Assembly: GCA_018241685.1 (NCBI GenBank) | Contig: JAFEDJ010000031.1 | Location: forward strand, 62,001-126,000 | Direction: 5' to 3' | Source: Pseudomonadota bacterium | Lineage (GTDB): Bacteria > Pseudomonadota > Gammaproteobacteria > Burkholderiales > Rhodocyclaceae | DNA length: 64,000 nt | Part shown: positions 25,739 through 34,385 of the stretch, one piece after another | How the letters are laid out: each line of letters opens with the position of its first letter | Numbering within the stretch: the stretch's first letter is position 1 | The notes under the pieces: generated by a model | Told to the model about the DNA's origin: nothing | Database searches by the model: none | Seen by the model: the letters and a program-made list of their open reading frames with translations, nothing else | Made by a program: the position numbers and the translations under genes

Positions 25739-26317
25739 ATGCCCAAGAAAATCCTGATGATCTGCGGCGACTTCTGTGAAGACTACGAAACCATGGTGCC
25801 GTTCCAGGCCCTGCTCGCCGTCGGCCACACCGTGCACGCCGTATGCCCCGACAAGAAGGCCGGTGACACCATCGCCACCGCCATTCATGACTTCGAGGGC
25901 GATCAGACCTACACCGAGAAGCGCGGCCACAATTTTGCCCTGAACGCGACCTTTGCCGACATCCGCGCCGAAGATTACGACGCGCTGGTGGTTCCTGGCG
26001 GGCGCGGGCCGGAATACCTGCGCATGTATCCGGCAGTCGTCGAAGCGGTCCGTCACTTCTTCACCGCCAACAAGCCGGTTGCCGCCATCTGCCATGGCGC
26101 CCAACTGCTGGCCGGAGCCCGAGTACTCGAAGGACGGACCTGCTCCGCCTACCCCGCTTGCCGGGCCGAAGTGGAACTGGCCGGCGGCACCTATGCCGAC
26201 ATCCCGGTGGACCAGGCCGTCACCGACGGCAACCTGGTCTCAGCCCCTGCCTGGCCGGCCCATCCGGCCTGGATCGCCCAGTTCCTGACGGTACTCGGCA
26301 CGCGGATCAGCCACTGA
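25739..26317 (+). CDS. DJ-1/PfpI-family protein
   Basis: 192 residues, the usual size. The nucleophile elbow is [10 protein letters not shown] with C118-H119, and E14 in the FCEDYE segment matches the Glu that supports the cysteine. [12 protein letters not shown] is the typical family segment. GAGGAGAC lies ahead of the ATG. PfpI-like proteins include glyoxalase III-type, chaperone-like and stress-protective enzymes; the sequence alone does not separate these. It is a single gene between the FAH and RHH genes. Confidence 0.9.
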   Translation: MPKKILMICGDFCEDYETMVPFQALLAVGHTVHAVCPDKKAGDTIATAIHDFEGDQTYTEKRGHNFALNATFADIRAEDYDALVVPGGRGPEYLRMYPAVVEAVRHFFTANKPVAAICHGAQLLAGARVLEGRTCSAYPACRAEVELAGGTYADIPVDQAVTDGNLVSAPAWPAHPAWIAQFLTVLGTRISH

Positions 26318-26397
26318 GCCATCCCCTTCGGCGCGATGCCCCCACCCGGCCTAGAATGGCCTGGCGGGGGTGTTCCCGTTAACGGAGTCATCGCAGC

Positions 26398-26754
26398 ATG
26401 TGCCAGATCTTCATCAACGCCGACCCCGACCTGTACGCCGGCCGCAGCCGCTCGATCCGCCTGCGCGGCGTTGCCACCAGCCTGCGCCTGGAAAACCTGT
26501 TCTGGAACGTGCTGGAGGAAATCAGCGAGCGGGACGGCCTCAGCGTTCCGCAGCTGGTCAGCAAACTCTACGACGAACTCATCGCAAGCGGCCGGCTCGA
26601 CGAGCACGCGAACTTTAGCTCCTTCCTCCGTGTCTCCTGCATGCGCTACCTGCAGCTCCAGCTTTCCGGACGCATCCCCACCGACACGGGCATACCGATC
26701 CGCAACCTGGACGCCAGCTGGGTGCTATCCGACGAACGACGCCCTAACGCCTGA
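26398..26754 (+). CDS. Ribbon-helix-helix domain protein
   Basis: 118 residues. The central SIRLRGVATSLRLENLFW and the following LVSKLYDEL match the RHH_4-type (Arc-like) family, in which a beta strand and two helices make a DNA-binding dimer. The end IRNLDASWVL has no assignment. It begins 80 bases after the DJ-1 stop and is followed after 12 bases by a glutathione S-transferase gene, so these two may be co-transcribed. In related genomes this type of protein stands alone with no known targets. DNA binding is inferred from the fold only. Confidence 0.72.
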   Translation: MCQIFINADPDLYAGRSRSIRLRGVATSLRLENLFWNVLEEISERDGLSVPQLVSKLYDELIASGRLDEHANFSSFLRVSCMRYLQLQLSGRIPTDTGIPIRNLDASWVLSDERRPNA

Positions 26755-26766
26755 AAGAACCGTGCG

Positions 26767-27471
26767 ATGATCGACCTCCATTACTGGACCACGCCCAACG
26801 GCCACAAGATCACCCTCTTCCTGGAAGAATCCGGCCTGCCCTACCGCATCGTGCCGATCAACATCGGCAAGGGAGAGCAATTCCAGCCGGACTTCCTGCG
26901 CATCGCCCCCAACAACCGCATTCCCGCCATCGTCGACACCACGCCGGCGGATGGCGGCGAGCCGATCTCCATCTTCGAGTCCGGTGCCATCCTGCTGTAC
27001 CTGGCCGAGAAGACTGGTCAGTTCCTGTCCTCCGACGCGCGTACCCGCATCACCACGCTGCAGTGGCTGTTCTGGCAGATGGGTGGCCTCGGACCGATGG
27101 CCGGGCAGAATCACCACTTCGTGCAGTACGCACCGCAGCCGATTCCCTACGCCATCGAACGCTACGTCAAGGAAACCGCCCGCCTCTACGCCGTCCTCGA
27201 CAAGCAGCTGCAAGGCCGCGACTTCATCGCCGGCACCAACTATTCGATCGCCGACATGGCCTGCTATCCGTGGATCGTCCCCCACGAACGCCAGGGCCAG
27301 CGGCTGGAAGATTTCCCCAATCTGCAGCGCTGGTTCGAGGCCATCCGGCAGCGTCCGGCAACCATCCGCGCCTATGCGCTCGCCGAAAACATCAACAAGG
27401 CACCGACGGTAGATGACGAATCGAGGAAGATTCTTTTCGGTCAGGATGCTAAAACCGTAAACAAAGCGTGA
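26767..27471 (+). CDS. Glutathione S-transferase, YfcG/Nu-like
   Basis: 234 residues. The N-terminal thioredoxin fold starts with YWTTPNGHK. T9 and N11 match the residues that bind glutathione in E. coli YfcG/YghU, which act as disulfide-bond reductases instead of conjugating enzymes. A FESGAILLYLAEK segment (gamma-glutamyl binding) and a C-terminal helical domain with NYSIADMACYPW are present. It is cytoplasmic. The short gap (12 bases) after the RHH gene suggests an operon. Role inferred: thiol/disulfide or peroxide defence. Confidence 0.9.
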   Translation: MIDLHYWTTPNGHKITLFLEESGLPYRIVPINIGKGEQFQPDFLRIAPNNRIPAIVDTTPADGGEPISIFESGAILLYLAEKTGQFLSSDARTRITTLQWLFWQMGGLGPMAGQNHHFVQYAPQPIPYAIERYVKETARLYAVLDKQLQGRDFIAGTNYSIADMACYPWIVPHERQGQRLEDFPNLQRWFEAIRQRPATIRAYALAENINKAPTVDDESRKILFGQDAKTVNKA

Positions 27472-27587
27472 TGGGGCAACGGCACGGCCGGGTGCGCTTC
27501 CGGTAAAATCGCGGTTTCCTCTGAAGCCGCTTCTTTTTTCCGGGCCCAAGACCGCTTCACCCATCACCCGGCCCGCGTCCCGCTCCC

Positions 27588-29426
27588 ATGACCGCTTCCA
27601 TCGAACGCTTCGACCAGCTCGACCTCCAGGCCCCGATTCTCGAGGCCCTGGCCGAGATCGGCTACGAAACCCCCTCCCCCATCCAGGCCGCCTGCATCCC
27701 GCATCTGCTCGCCGGCCATGACATCCTCGGCGAAGCCCAGACCGGCACCGGCAAGACGGCCGCCTTCGCACTACCCGCCCTCGACCGCGTCGACATCGGC
27801 AAGCGCAGCCCGCAAGTGCTGGTGCTCGCCCCCACCCGCGAACTGGCCATCCAGGTGGCCGAAGCCTTCCAGCGCTACGCCAGCAAGATGCCGGGCTTCC
27901 ATGTGCTGCCGATCTACGGCGGCCAGAGCATGGTCGTCCAGCTTCGCCAGTTGCAGCGCGGCGCCCACGTGGTGGTCGGCACGCCCGGCCGCGTGATGGA
28001 CCACATCGAGCGCAAGAGCCTCAACCTCGACGGCCTGACCACGCTGGTCCTCGATGAAGCCGACGAAATGCTGCGCATGGGTTTCATCGACGACGTGGAG
28101 TGGATCCTCGAACACACGCCCGCCGAGCGCCAGACCGCCCTGTTCTCGGCCACCATGCCGGACGCCATCCGCCGGGTTGCGCACCGCTACCTGCGCGAGC
28201 CGAAGGAGGTGAAGATCAAGGCGGCCACCGCCACCGTGTCCACGATCCGCCAGCGCTTCCTGCAGATCGCCGGCGCCCACAAGCTCGACGCGCTGACCCG
28301 CATCCTCGAAGTCGAGGATGACTTCGACGCCGCCATCGTCTTTGTACGCACCAAGACCGCCACCGTCGAACTGGCCGAAAAGCTGGAAGCACGCGGTTAT
28401 GCCGCCGCCTGCCTCAATGGCGACATGACCCAGCAGCTGCGCGAGCGGGTCATCGAACAGCTCAAGAACAAGACCCTCGACATCGTCGTCGCCACCGACG
28501 TGGCCGCTCGCGGCATCGACGTGCCGCGCGTCAGCCACGTCATCAACTACGACATCCCGTACGACACCGAAGCCTACGTGCACCGCATCGGCCGTACCGG
28601 CCGTGCCGGCCGCGCCGGCAACGCGATCCTCTTCGTCGCCCCGCGGGAAAACCACCTGCTGCGCCAGATCGAGCGCGCCACCCGCCAGCCGATCGAACTG
28701 CTCAAGCTGCCGAGCCGCGAGGCCGTCGCCGACAAGCGCGTCGCCGCCTTCCGGCAACAGGTTTCCGAGGTGCTGGAATCCGAGGACCTCAACTTCTTCC
28801 TCGACGTGATCGCCGGCATGGAAGAGAAGCACGACGCCAGCGTCCACGAGATCGCCGCCGCGCTGGCCTTCCTGGCCCAGAGGGATCGCCCACTGCAGAT
28901 GCCTGACACCGGCCGGCCCGACATCGCCCAGCTCGCCGCCGGCAAGCCCGAGCCCCGTGCCCCGCGCGACGCCCGCGAACCGCGCGAGAACCGCGGCCAA
29001 ATCCTCGAGCGTCGTCGCGACTTCGCCGAAGGCCGACTGGCCCGCTACCGCATCGATGTGGGCCGCGAGCACATGGCCTCGCCGAAGGACATCGTCGGCG
29101 CCATCGCCAACGAGGCCGGCATCGAGAGCCGCTTCATCGGCCAGATCAATCTCTTCGAGGACTACAGCACGGTCGAACTGCCGGCTGATCTGCCCAACGA
29201 GGTGGTCCAGATCCTGCGCCGCGCGCGGGTCCGTCAGCAGCCGCTGAACCTCCGCCTGGCCAGCCCCGAGGAAGCCAGCCGCGAACGTGGTCGCCCGGGC
29301 CCCGGTGGGCCCGGCGGCCGTGGCGCTCCGCCGAAGAAGCCCTTCCGCAAGGAAGGCTTCAACCGTGACGGCGGCAATTTCAATCGCGAAGGTGGCGGTT
29401 TCAAACCGCGCAAGCCGAAGCCCTGA
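27588..29426 (+). CDS. deaD: DEAD-box RNA helicase (DeaD/CsdA type)
   Basis: 612 residues. Motifs in order: Q-motif with PSPIQAACIP, QTGTGKT (Walker A), PTRELA, TPGR, LDEADEML, FSATMP, ARGIDVP, HRIGRTGRAG. After the helicase core comes the DbpA-like RNA-binding domain (YRIDVGREHMASPKDIVGAI, about residues 485-570). A basic Gly/Arg/Pro-rich tail follows (about 570-612), as in cold-shock helicase CsdA. It works in ribosome assembly and mRNA decay at low temperature. It is transcribed alone; a TAAAAT -10-like element lies at about 27505. The tail is low-complexity and likely unfolded. Confidence 0.94.
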   Translation: MTASIERFDQLDLQAPILEALAEIGYETPSPIQAACIPHLLAGHDILGEAQTGTGKTAAFALPALDRVDIGKRSPQVLVLAPTRELAIQVAEAFQRYASKMPGFHVLPIYGGQSMVVQLRQLQRGAHVVVGTPGRVMDHIERKSLNLDGLTTLVLDEADEMLRMGFIDDVEWILEHTPAERQTALFSATMPDAIRRVAHRYLREPKEVKIKAATATVSTIRQRFLQIAGAHKLDALTRILEVEDDFDAAIVFVRTKTATVELAEKLEARGYAAACLNGDMTQQLRERVIEQLKNKTLDIVVATDVAARGIDVPRVSHVINYDIPYDTEAYVHRIGRTGRAGRAGNAILFVAPRENHLLRQIERATRQPIELLKLPSREAVADKRVAAFRQQVSEVLESEDLNFFLDVIAGMEEKHDASVHEIAAALAFLAQRDRPLQMPDTGRPDIAQLAAGKPEPRAPRDAREPRENRGQILERRRDFAEGRLARYRIDVGREHMASPKDIVGAIANEAGIESRFIGQINLFEDYSTVELPADLPNEVVQILRRARVRQQPLNLRLASPEEASRERGRPGPGGPGGRGAPPKKPFRKEGFNRDGGNFNREGGGFKPRKPKP

Positions 29427-29573
29427 TGCAATCCATCAGCATTTTCACCACCTGATCGATCACGGACGCCACCGCCACTCAGAACGCTTTGACAGGCTGG
29501 CATCCGTTGCATTCGCCCCACACTTCCACAAAGCCCCCTTCGTGAAGCCGCTAAGCGTCTGATAAAATGTAAA

Positions 29574-29595
29574 GTTACCGTCATCACCTGGTAAC
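29574..29595. promoter_or_regulatory. Inverted repeat in the leader of the phosphate transport operon
   Basis: GTTACC (29574-29579) and GGTAAC (29590-29595) are perfect 6-base arms around 10 bases. They sit 8 bases ahead of the DUF47 start codon at 29604, just downstream of a -10-like TAAAAT (29563-29568). The right arm falls where a ribosome binding site would be, and no better Shine-Dalgarno sequence is seen. CCGTCAT within it also resembles half a Pho box. Confidence 0.4.
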
Positions 29596-29603
29596 AATTA
29601 CAC

Positions 29604-30230
29604 ATGTTCGGACGCCTGCTGCCCCAGGAGGGGCGCTTTTTTGAACTCTTCAACAGCCACGCGGAACAAATCGTCCGTGGCGGCGAAGCCCTTGTCGCGC
29701 TGATGCAGGATCTGGATGGCGCGGAACAACACATCGCCAACATCGAGGCGATCGAGCAAGCCGCAGACAAGATCACCCACGAAACCATCGCCCAACTCCA
29801 CAAGAGCTTCATCACGCCACTCGACCGCGACGAAATCCACGGTCTCATCAACGCCATGGACGACATTCTCGACACCGTCCAGGACGTTGCCGAGTGCACC
29901 ACGCTCTACCACATCCAGCGCATCACCCCGGAAGCCCTGCAACTGGCCAACGTCAGCCTGTCCTGTTGCACGCGGGTCAAGATCGTCGTCGGCCTGATCG
30001 CCAACATGGACAACGCCAGCGCGATCCTGCAGACCTGCCAGGAAATCGACCGCCTCGAAACCGACGCCGACCGCATCATGCGCGGCGCCATGTCCAAGCT
30101 CTTCCGTGACGAACGCGACGCACTGCAGGTCATGAAGCTCAAGGCCATCTACGAGCAGCTCGAATCCATCACCGATCGCTGTGAGGACGTCGCCAAGATC
30201 GTCGAAGGCATCGTGCTCGAAAACGCCTGA
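29604..30230 (+). CDS. DUF47/PhoU-like phosphate transport accessory protein
   Basis: 208 residues, nearly all alpha-helical, matching the DUF47 (YkaA) family that is distantly related to PhoU. Segments include LTHE-like KITHETIAQLHKSFITP and an acidic DRDEIHGLINAMDDILD, plus the double-helix repeat. Members are encoded next to Pit transporters and are thought to control their activity. That is the case here: pitA starts 8 bases after this stop. It is soluble and cytoplasmic. The repeat-bearing leader at 29574-29595 may regulate both genes. Confidence 0.9.
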   Translation: MFGRLLPQEGRFFELFNSHAEQIVRGGEALVALMQDLDGAEQHIANIEAIEQAADKITHETIAQLHKSFITPLDRDEIHGLINAMDDILDTVQDVAECTTLYHIQRITPEALQLANVSLSCCTRVKIVVGLIANMDNASAILQTCQEIDRLETDADRIMRGAMSKLFRDERDALQVMKLKAIYEQLESITDRCEDVAKIVEGIVLENA

Positions 30231-30238
30231 GCGCATCC

Positions 30239-31249
30239 ATGGAACACGTACAGATCGGCCTGTGGGTCATTGCCGGGCTCGTGGTCGTCGCCCTGCTTTT
30301 CGACTTCATGAATGGCTTTCACGACGCCGCGAATGCCATCGCCACCGTCGTTTCCACCGGCGTGCTCAAGCCCCATCAGGCCGTAGCCTGGGCTGCCACC
30401 TTCAACTTCATTGCCTTGTTCGTCTTCCAGCTGAAGGTGGCCAGCACCGTCGGCAAGGGCATCATTGAGCCCTCGGCGGTGGACCACTACCTGATCTTCG
30501 GGGCCCTCGTCGGCGCCATCGCCTGGAACATCGTCACCTGGTACTACGGCATTCCGTCGAGTTCCTCCCACGCCCTCATCGGCGGCATCGTCGGCGCCGC
30601 GATTGCCAAGGCTGGCAACACCGGCACGCTGATCGGCGCAGGCATCTGGAAAACGGTCGCCTTCATCATCCTCTCGCCGCTTTTCGGTTACGTGCTCGGC
30701 TCGCTGATCCTCGTCATCGTCGCATGGGTGTGCCGCAACAAGACCCAGCGCCGGGTCGACAAATGGTTCCGGCGACTGCAACTCCTGTCGGCAGGCCTGT
30801 ACAGCCTTGGGCACGGCGGTAACGATGCCCAGAAAACGGTCGGCATCATCTGGATGCTGCTGATCGCCGCCGGCGTGACCGCTCAGGGCGATCCGGTCCC
30901 GATGTGGGTCGTCGTGCTGTGCTACATGGCCATCGGCCTTGGCACCCTGTTCGGCGGCTGGCGCATCGTCAAGACCATGGGGCAGCGCATCACCAAACTC
31001 AAGCCGGTGGGTGGCTTCTGCGCTGAGACTGGCGGCGCGATCACCCTGTTCATTGCCACCGCACTCGGCGTTCCGGTTTCCACGACCCATACAATCACCG
31101 GCGCCATCGTCGGCGTCGGCTCGGTGCGCCGTACCGCGGCCGTGCGCTGGGGGATTGCCGGCAGCATCGTGTGGGCCTGGATCCTGACCATTCCCTGCTC
31201 GGCGGTCATTGCCGCCGGCGGCTACTGGCTCGGTCGCGGCCTGCTGTAA
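30239..31249 (+). CDS. Low-affinity inorganic phosphate (PiT) transporter
   Basis: 336 residues with about ten hydrophobic helices. The two PiT signature repeats are visible: NGFHDAANAIATVVST near residues 21-36 and GHGGNDAQKTVGII near 195-210, plus VPVSTTHTITGA late in the protein. This is a metal-phosphate or H+/Na+ symporter of the inner membrane (PitA type). It follows the DUF47 gene by 8 bases, forming a two-gene unit. The length is that of the short bacterial form. Phosphate versus sulfate specificity cannot be proven, but the partner favours phosphate. Confidence 0.92.
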   Translation: MEHVQIGLWVIAGLVVVALLFDFMNGFHDAANAIATVVSTGVLKPHQAVAWAATFNFIALFVFQLKVASTVGKGIIEPSAVDHYLIFGALVGAIAWNIVTWYYGIPSSSSHALIGGIVGAAIAKAGNTGTLIGAGIWKTVAFIILSPLFGYVLGSLILVIVAWVCRNKTQRRVDKWFRRLQLLSAGLYSLGHGGNDAQKTVGIIWMLLIAAGVTAQGDPVPMWVVVLCYMAIGLGTLFGGWRIVKTMGQRITKLKPVGGFCAETGGAITLFIATALGVPVSTTHTITGAIVGVGSVRRTAAVRWGIAGSIVWAWILTIPCSAVIAAGGYWLGRGLL

Positions 31250-31321
31250 GCAACGCAACTTGACGTCCGCGAGGAGAAGTCCGATCCTCGCGGCCTCAAT
31301 CTGCTTGGCCCCGTCCAGTTC

Positions 31322-31561
31322 ATGCCCGCTCCCACCCTGAAGCAGCAAAAGACCTTTGCCGTCGTCCGCATCGTCGGCGGCTTCGCCGCAGCTGCCGTGC
31401 TCGGCTACTCCTTCATCACCAACGTACTGGCCGGCCAACCCGCCGAAGGCCCGGTACTGCTGACCGGTGTCATGGCCCTGCTGGGCCTCGGTTACGCGGC
31501 CTACTACACCCGCAACCTGGGACGCATCGCCGAGGCGGAAAAGCAGCGCGATCAATCGTGA
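31322..31561 (+). CDS. Small two-helix membrane protein, unknown function
   Basis: 79 residues. Two hydrophobic helices (about residues 12-34 and 43-62) are joined by a short loop (VLAGQPAEGPV) and followed by a charged tail (NLGRIAEAEKQRDQS). No family is recognised. Its stop overlaps the GTG start of the DUF1615 lipoprotein by 4 bases (GTGA), so the two are translationally coupled. It lies 72 bases after the Pit gene. The tight coupling points to a shared envelope function. Confidence 0.6.
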   Translation: MPAPTLKQQKTFAVVRIVGGFAAAAVLGYSFITNVLAGQPAEGPVLLTGVMALLGLGYAAYYTRNLGRIAEAEKQRDQS

Positions 31562-32844
31562 TCCGCTCGCCAGCCCTGCTGGGAGGGCTGCTGGCCAGCC
31601 TCGCCCTGCTCGCCGGTTGCGCCACCGGCAACACCCCCGTCGAATCCCGCCCATCCCCCCGGCTTCCTCCTCCGGTCGAGCCCACACTACCCGCACGCCC
31701 CTTGCCGGCACCGGACATCCCCCGCCCGATTCCGCAAGCCGTGCCGGCAATGCCGCCCGCAGCACCGCCGATCGCACCGAAGCCCCCCCAGACCGCCGTC
31801 CCCGTCGCCAACCTAGGCGAACGTGAAGGGCGAGCGCTGGTGGCCCGCTTCATTCCGCCGGGCGCCAAGGATCGCGACGGCTGGGCTGCCGACATCTTCA
31901 CGGCCTTCTCGACGCTGCGCATCCCGCCGACACCGGACAACATCTGCGCCGCCATCGCCGTCATCGAACAGGAGTCCAGCTTCCAGGCCGACCCCGCGGT
32001 GCCCGGCCTGTCGCACATCGTGTGGAAGGAAATCGACAGCCGGCGCGAACGTGTGCATCTGCCCAAGCTGCTGGTGGACACCGCTTTCCTGAAGACCTCG
32101 CCGGACGGCCGCAGCTACAAGGCAAGGGTCGATGCGCTGCGCACAGAGAAGCAGATGAATGCCCTCTTCGAGGACATGATCTCCGAGTTGCCCAATGGCA
32201 AGTCCCTGCTCGGCGGCTACAACCCGGTGCGCACCGGCGGCCCGATGCAGGTCAGTGTCGCCTTCGCCGAGGAGCAGGTGCGGGAGAAACCCTATCCTTA
32301 CCCACGCCAGGGCAGCGTACGCACCGAGGTGTTCACACGCCGGGGTGGCGTCTATTTCGGCATCGCGATCCTGCTCGACTATCCTGCGCCCTACGGCAAG
32401 ATCCTGTATCGCTTCGCCGACTTCAACGCCGGCCGCTACAGCAGCCGTAACGTCGCCTTCCAGAACGCCGTGGTCCACCTCAGCGGCCAGCCGATGGCAC
32501 TGGACGGCGACCTGCTGCGCTACGTGGACGGTGCCCCGTCAACGGAACCGAGCACGACACTGACGACCCTGCAGTCCATTGCCGGGCGCCTCGGCATGTC
32601 CCGTACGGACATTGCGCGCGACCTGCGCCTCGAGAAGACCTGGCAGTTCGCACAGACACCGCTCTACGCCAAGGTCTTTGCCCTCGCCGAGGCCTCGGGC
32701 GCCCGCCTGCCGCGGGAGATGCTGCCGCAGATCGACCTAAAGAGCCCGAAGATTCAGCGCAAGCTGACGACCGCCTGGTTTGCCGAACGGGTGGACGGCC
32801 GCCATCGCACCTGCCTGGGACGCAATCTGTCGGCGCTACCCTGA
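31558..32844 (+). CDS. DUF1615-family lipoprotein
   Basis: 428 residues from a GTG at 31558 that overlaps the previous stop. A signal peptide with lipobox LLAGC is followed by a proline-rich linker (about residues 25-85, many PP/AP pairs) that could span the periplasm. The folded domain then matches DUF1615: ICAAIAVIEQESSFQADP near residue 125 resembles the catalytic-Glu entry of lysozyme-like transglycosylases, and GGYNPVRTGGPMQVSVAFAE follows. This suggests, but does not prove, a peptidoglycan lytic activity. It is anchored in the outer or inner membrane by the lipid. Family by motif; function inferred. Confidence 0.78.
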   Translation: MIRSPALLGGLLASLALLAGCATGNTPVESRPSPRLPPPVEPTLPARPLPAPDIPRPIPQAVPAMPPAAPPIAPKPPQTAVPVANLGEREGRALVARFIPPGAKDRDGWAADIFTAFSTLRIPPTPDNICAAIAVIEQESSFQADPAVPGLSHIVWKEIDSRRERVHLPKLLVDTAFLKTSPDGRSYKARVDALRTEKQMNALFEDMISELPNGKSLLGGYNPVRTGGPMQVSVAFAEEQVREKPYPYPRQGSVRTEVFTRRGGVYFGIAILLDYPAPYGKILYRFADFNAGRYSSRNVAFQNAVVHLSGQPMALDGDLLRYVDGAPSTEPSTTLTTLQSIAGRLGMSRTDIARDLRLEKTWQFAQTPLYAKVFALAEASGARLPREMLPQIDLKSPKIQRKLTTAWFAERVDGRHRTCLGRNLSALP

Positions 32845-32902
32845 GCGCACATCGCGCAAATCTTCCTTGATCCGGCCCATACGGAAAAGTACGGACCGGC
32901 TT

Positions 32903-32939
32903 TACAATCGAGTACAGCTTGGACCACGGGAGCGTGGTC
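32903..32939 (+). promoter_or_regulatory. Promoter -10 and leader hairpin ahead of the CoA-transferase gene
   Basis: A TACAAT -10-like hexamer lies at 32903-32908 (weak -35). It is followed about 14 bases later by a perfect hairpin, GACCACG-GGAG-CGTGGTC (32922-32939). The hairpin would sit at the start of the transcript, 38 bases before the ATG at 32978. It could stabilise the mRNA or be an operator. Confidence 0.4.
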
Positions 32940-32977
32940 TAATCTGCACTAAAACGATTACCAAGGGAGAAAAGTCA

Positions 32978-34273
32978 ATGAGTTTCCAGGATCAATACGC
33001 CGCCAAGCGAACCACCGCCGCAGAAGCGATCCGTCATATCCGCAACGGTGACACCGTCGTCGTACCGACCGCCGTCGCCGAGCCGCCTGCGCTGCTCGGC
33101 GCCCTCTCCGAGCAGCGGCGTGACTTCCACGACGTGAAGGTGTCGCAGATCCTCTCCGTACGCAAGTTCGGCTACCTCGATCCGAGCACCGCCGAGCACG
33201 TCCGTCACGTCGCCTACTTCTTCAGTGGCGCCACCCGCCCCGGCTTCCGCGAAGGGGTCGTGGATTTCACGCCCAGCTATTTCTCCGAGATGCCGCAGCT
33301 GATCGACCGTGGCCTGATGCCAGCGGAAGTCGTGTTCACGCAGGTCTCGCCGATGGACAAGCACGGCTATTTCTCGCTGGGCATTGCCGCCGACTACACG
33401 ATGGCCGCGATCCGCAAGGCACGAGCGGTTATTGTCGAAGTCAATCCGAACGTACCCTACGCCTTTGGCAACTGCCACATTCACATTTCCCAGATCACTG
33501 CGCTGGTCGAGAATGAAGAGCCGATCCTCGAGGTCGGCCTGCCGACCATCGGACCGGTGCAGGAAGCCATCGGCAAGTATGTCGCGGATCTCATCGACGA
33601 CGGCTCCACGCTGCAGATCGGCTACGGCGGCATTCCTGACGCGGTGGTGATGCAGCTGACCCACAAGCACGATCTCGGCATCCACACCGAGATGATCGGC
33701 GACGGCATCCTGACCCTCATCGAAGCCGGCGCAGTCACCAACCGCCGCAAGAACTACCTGCCCAACAAGATGGTCGCGACCTTCGCGCTCGGCTCCAAGA
33801 AGCTCTATAGCTGGATGGACCGCAACCCGATGTTCGAGATGCATCCGGTGGACTACACCAACGATCCCTATCTGGCCGGCCAGAACAACAACCTCATCGC
33901 CATCAACGCGACACTGGAAATCGACTTCCTTGGCCAATGCGGCTCCGAGAGCCTGGGTCCGATCCCCTACTCCGGCACCGGCGGCCAGTCCGACTTTGTG
34001 CGTGCGGCCAACCGTTCGAACGGCGGCAAGGCCTTCATCGTACTGCCCTCCACCGCCAAGGATGGTGCGATCTCCCGCATCGTGCCGACCCTCACGCCGG
34101 GCACCCACGTGTCCACCAGCAAGAACGATATCAACTACGTCGTCACTGAGTATGGCGTCGCCCAGCTCCGCGGCAAGACTGCCAAACAGCGCGCCCAGGC
34201 CCTGATCGGCATCGCGCATCCGGACTTCCGCGAGGAACTGACCGCCGCAGCCCGGAAGATGCACTTGGTGTAA
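32978..34273 (+). CDS. Acetyl-CoA hydrolase/transferase family (4-hydroxybutyrate or acetate CoA-transferase-like)
   Basis: 431 residues from the ATG at 32978, which has AAGGGAGA upstream; the earlier open frame belongs to the leader. The family's active-site Glu is in CGSESLGPIP, and PYSGTGGQSDFVRAAN is the classical GxGGxxDF motif near residue 335. The enzyme moves CoA between short acyl-CoA and a carboxylate through a glutamyl-CoA thioester. The 430-residue length and motif style are closest to 4-hydroxybutyrate/acetate CoA-transferases. It is a single-gene unit, ended by the hairpins at 34280-34373. Exact acyl specificity is not known. Confidence 0.9.
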   Translation: MSFQDQYAAKRTTAAEAIRHIRNGDTVVVPTAVAEPPALLGALSEQRRDFHDVKVSQILSVRKFGYLDPSTAEHVRHVAYFFSGATRPGFREGVVDFTPSYFSEMPQLIDRGLMPAEVVFTQVSPMDKHGYFSLGIAADYTMAAIRKARAVIVEVNPNVPYAFGNCHIHISQITALVENEEPILEVGLPTIGPVQEAIGKYVADLIDDGSTLQIGYGGIPDAVVMQLTHKHDLGIHTEMIGDGILTLIEAGAVTNRRKNYLPNKMVATFALGSKKLYSWMDRNPMFEMHPVDYTNDPYLAGQNNNLIAINATLEIDFLGQCGSESLGPIPYSGTGGQSDFVRAANRSNGGKAFIVLPSTAKDGAISRIVPTLTPGTHVSTSKNDINYVVTEYGVAQLRGKTAKQRAQALIGIAHPDFREELTAAARKMHLV

Positions 34274-34279
34274 ACAAGA

Positions 34280-34312
34280 AATGCCGTCCCGGCCTTGGGC
34301 TGGAACGGCATT
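34280..34312. terminator. Hairpin after the CoA-transferase gene
   Basis: AATGCCGT (34280-34287) pairs with ACGGCATT (34305-34312), extended by CC/GG with one bulge. On the minus strand it is followed by a T-rich stretch, so it could stop the convergent rlmJ transcript. Confidence 0.55.
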
Positions 34313-34326
34313 CGCTGCAAGCTCTC

Positions 34327-34373
34327 AGGGCTGCAAGCGCTGGCCGCATCACGCGACCGGCTCTTGCAGCCCT
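34327..34373. terminator. Second, longer hairpin between convergent genes
   Basis: Perfect 11-base arms (AGGGCTGCAAG at 34327-34337, CTTGCAGCCCT at 34363-34373) flank 25 bases that themselves can pair (GCTGGCCGC with GCGACCGGC). It lies 13 bases from the rlmJ stop (34386), giving a tandem of two terminators in ~110 bases. Confidence 0.55.
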
Positions 34374-34385
34374 CTTCATTGCCGC

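Noticed and set aside
29280..29426. Repeat-like G/C-rich segment at the end of deaD
   Set aside because: It encodes the Gly/Arg-rich low-complexity tail usual for this helicase type, not an independent repeat element.
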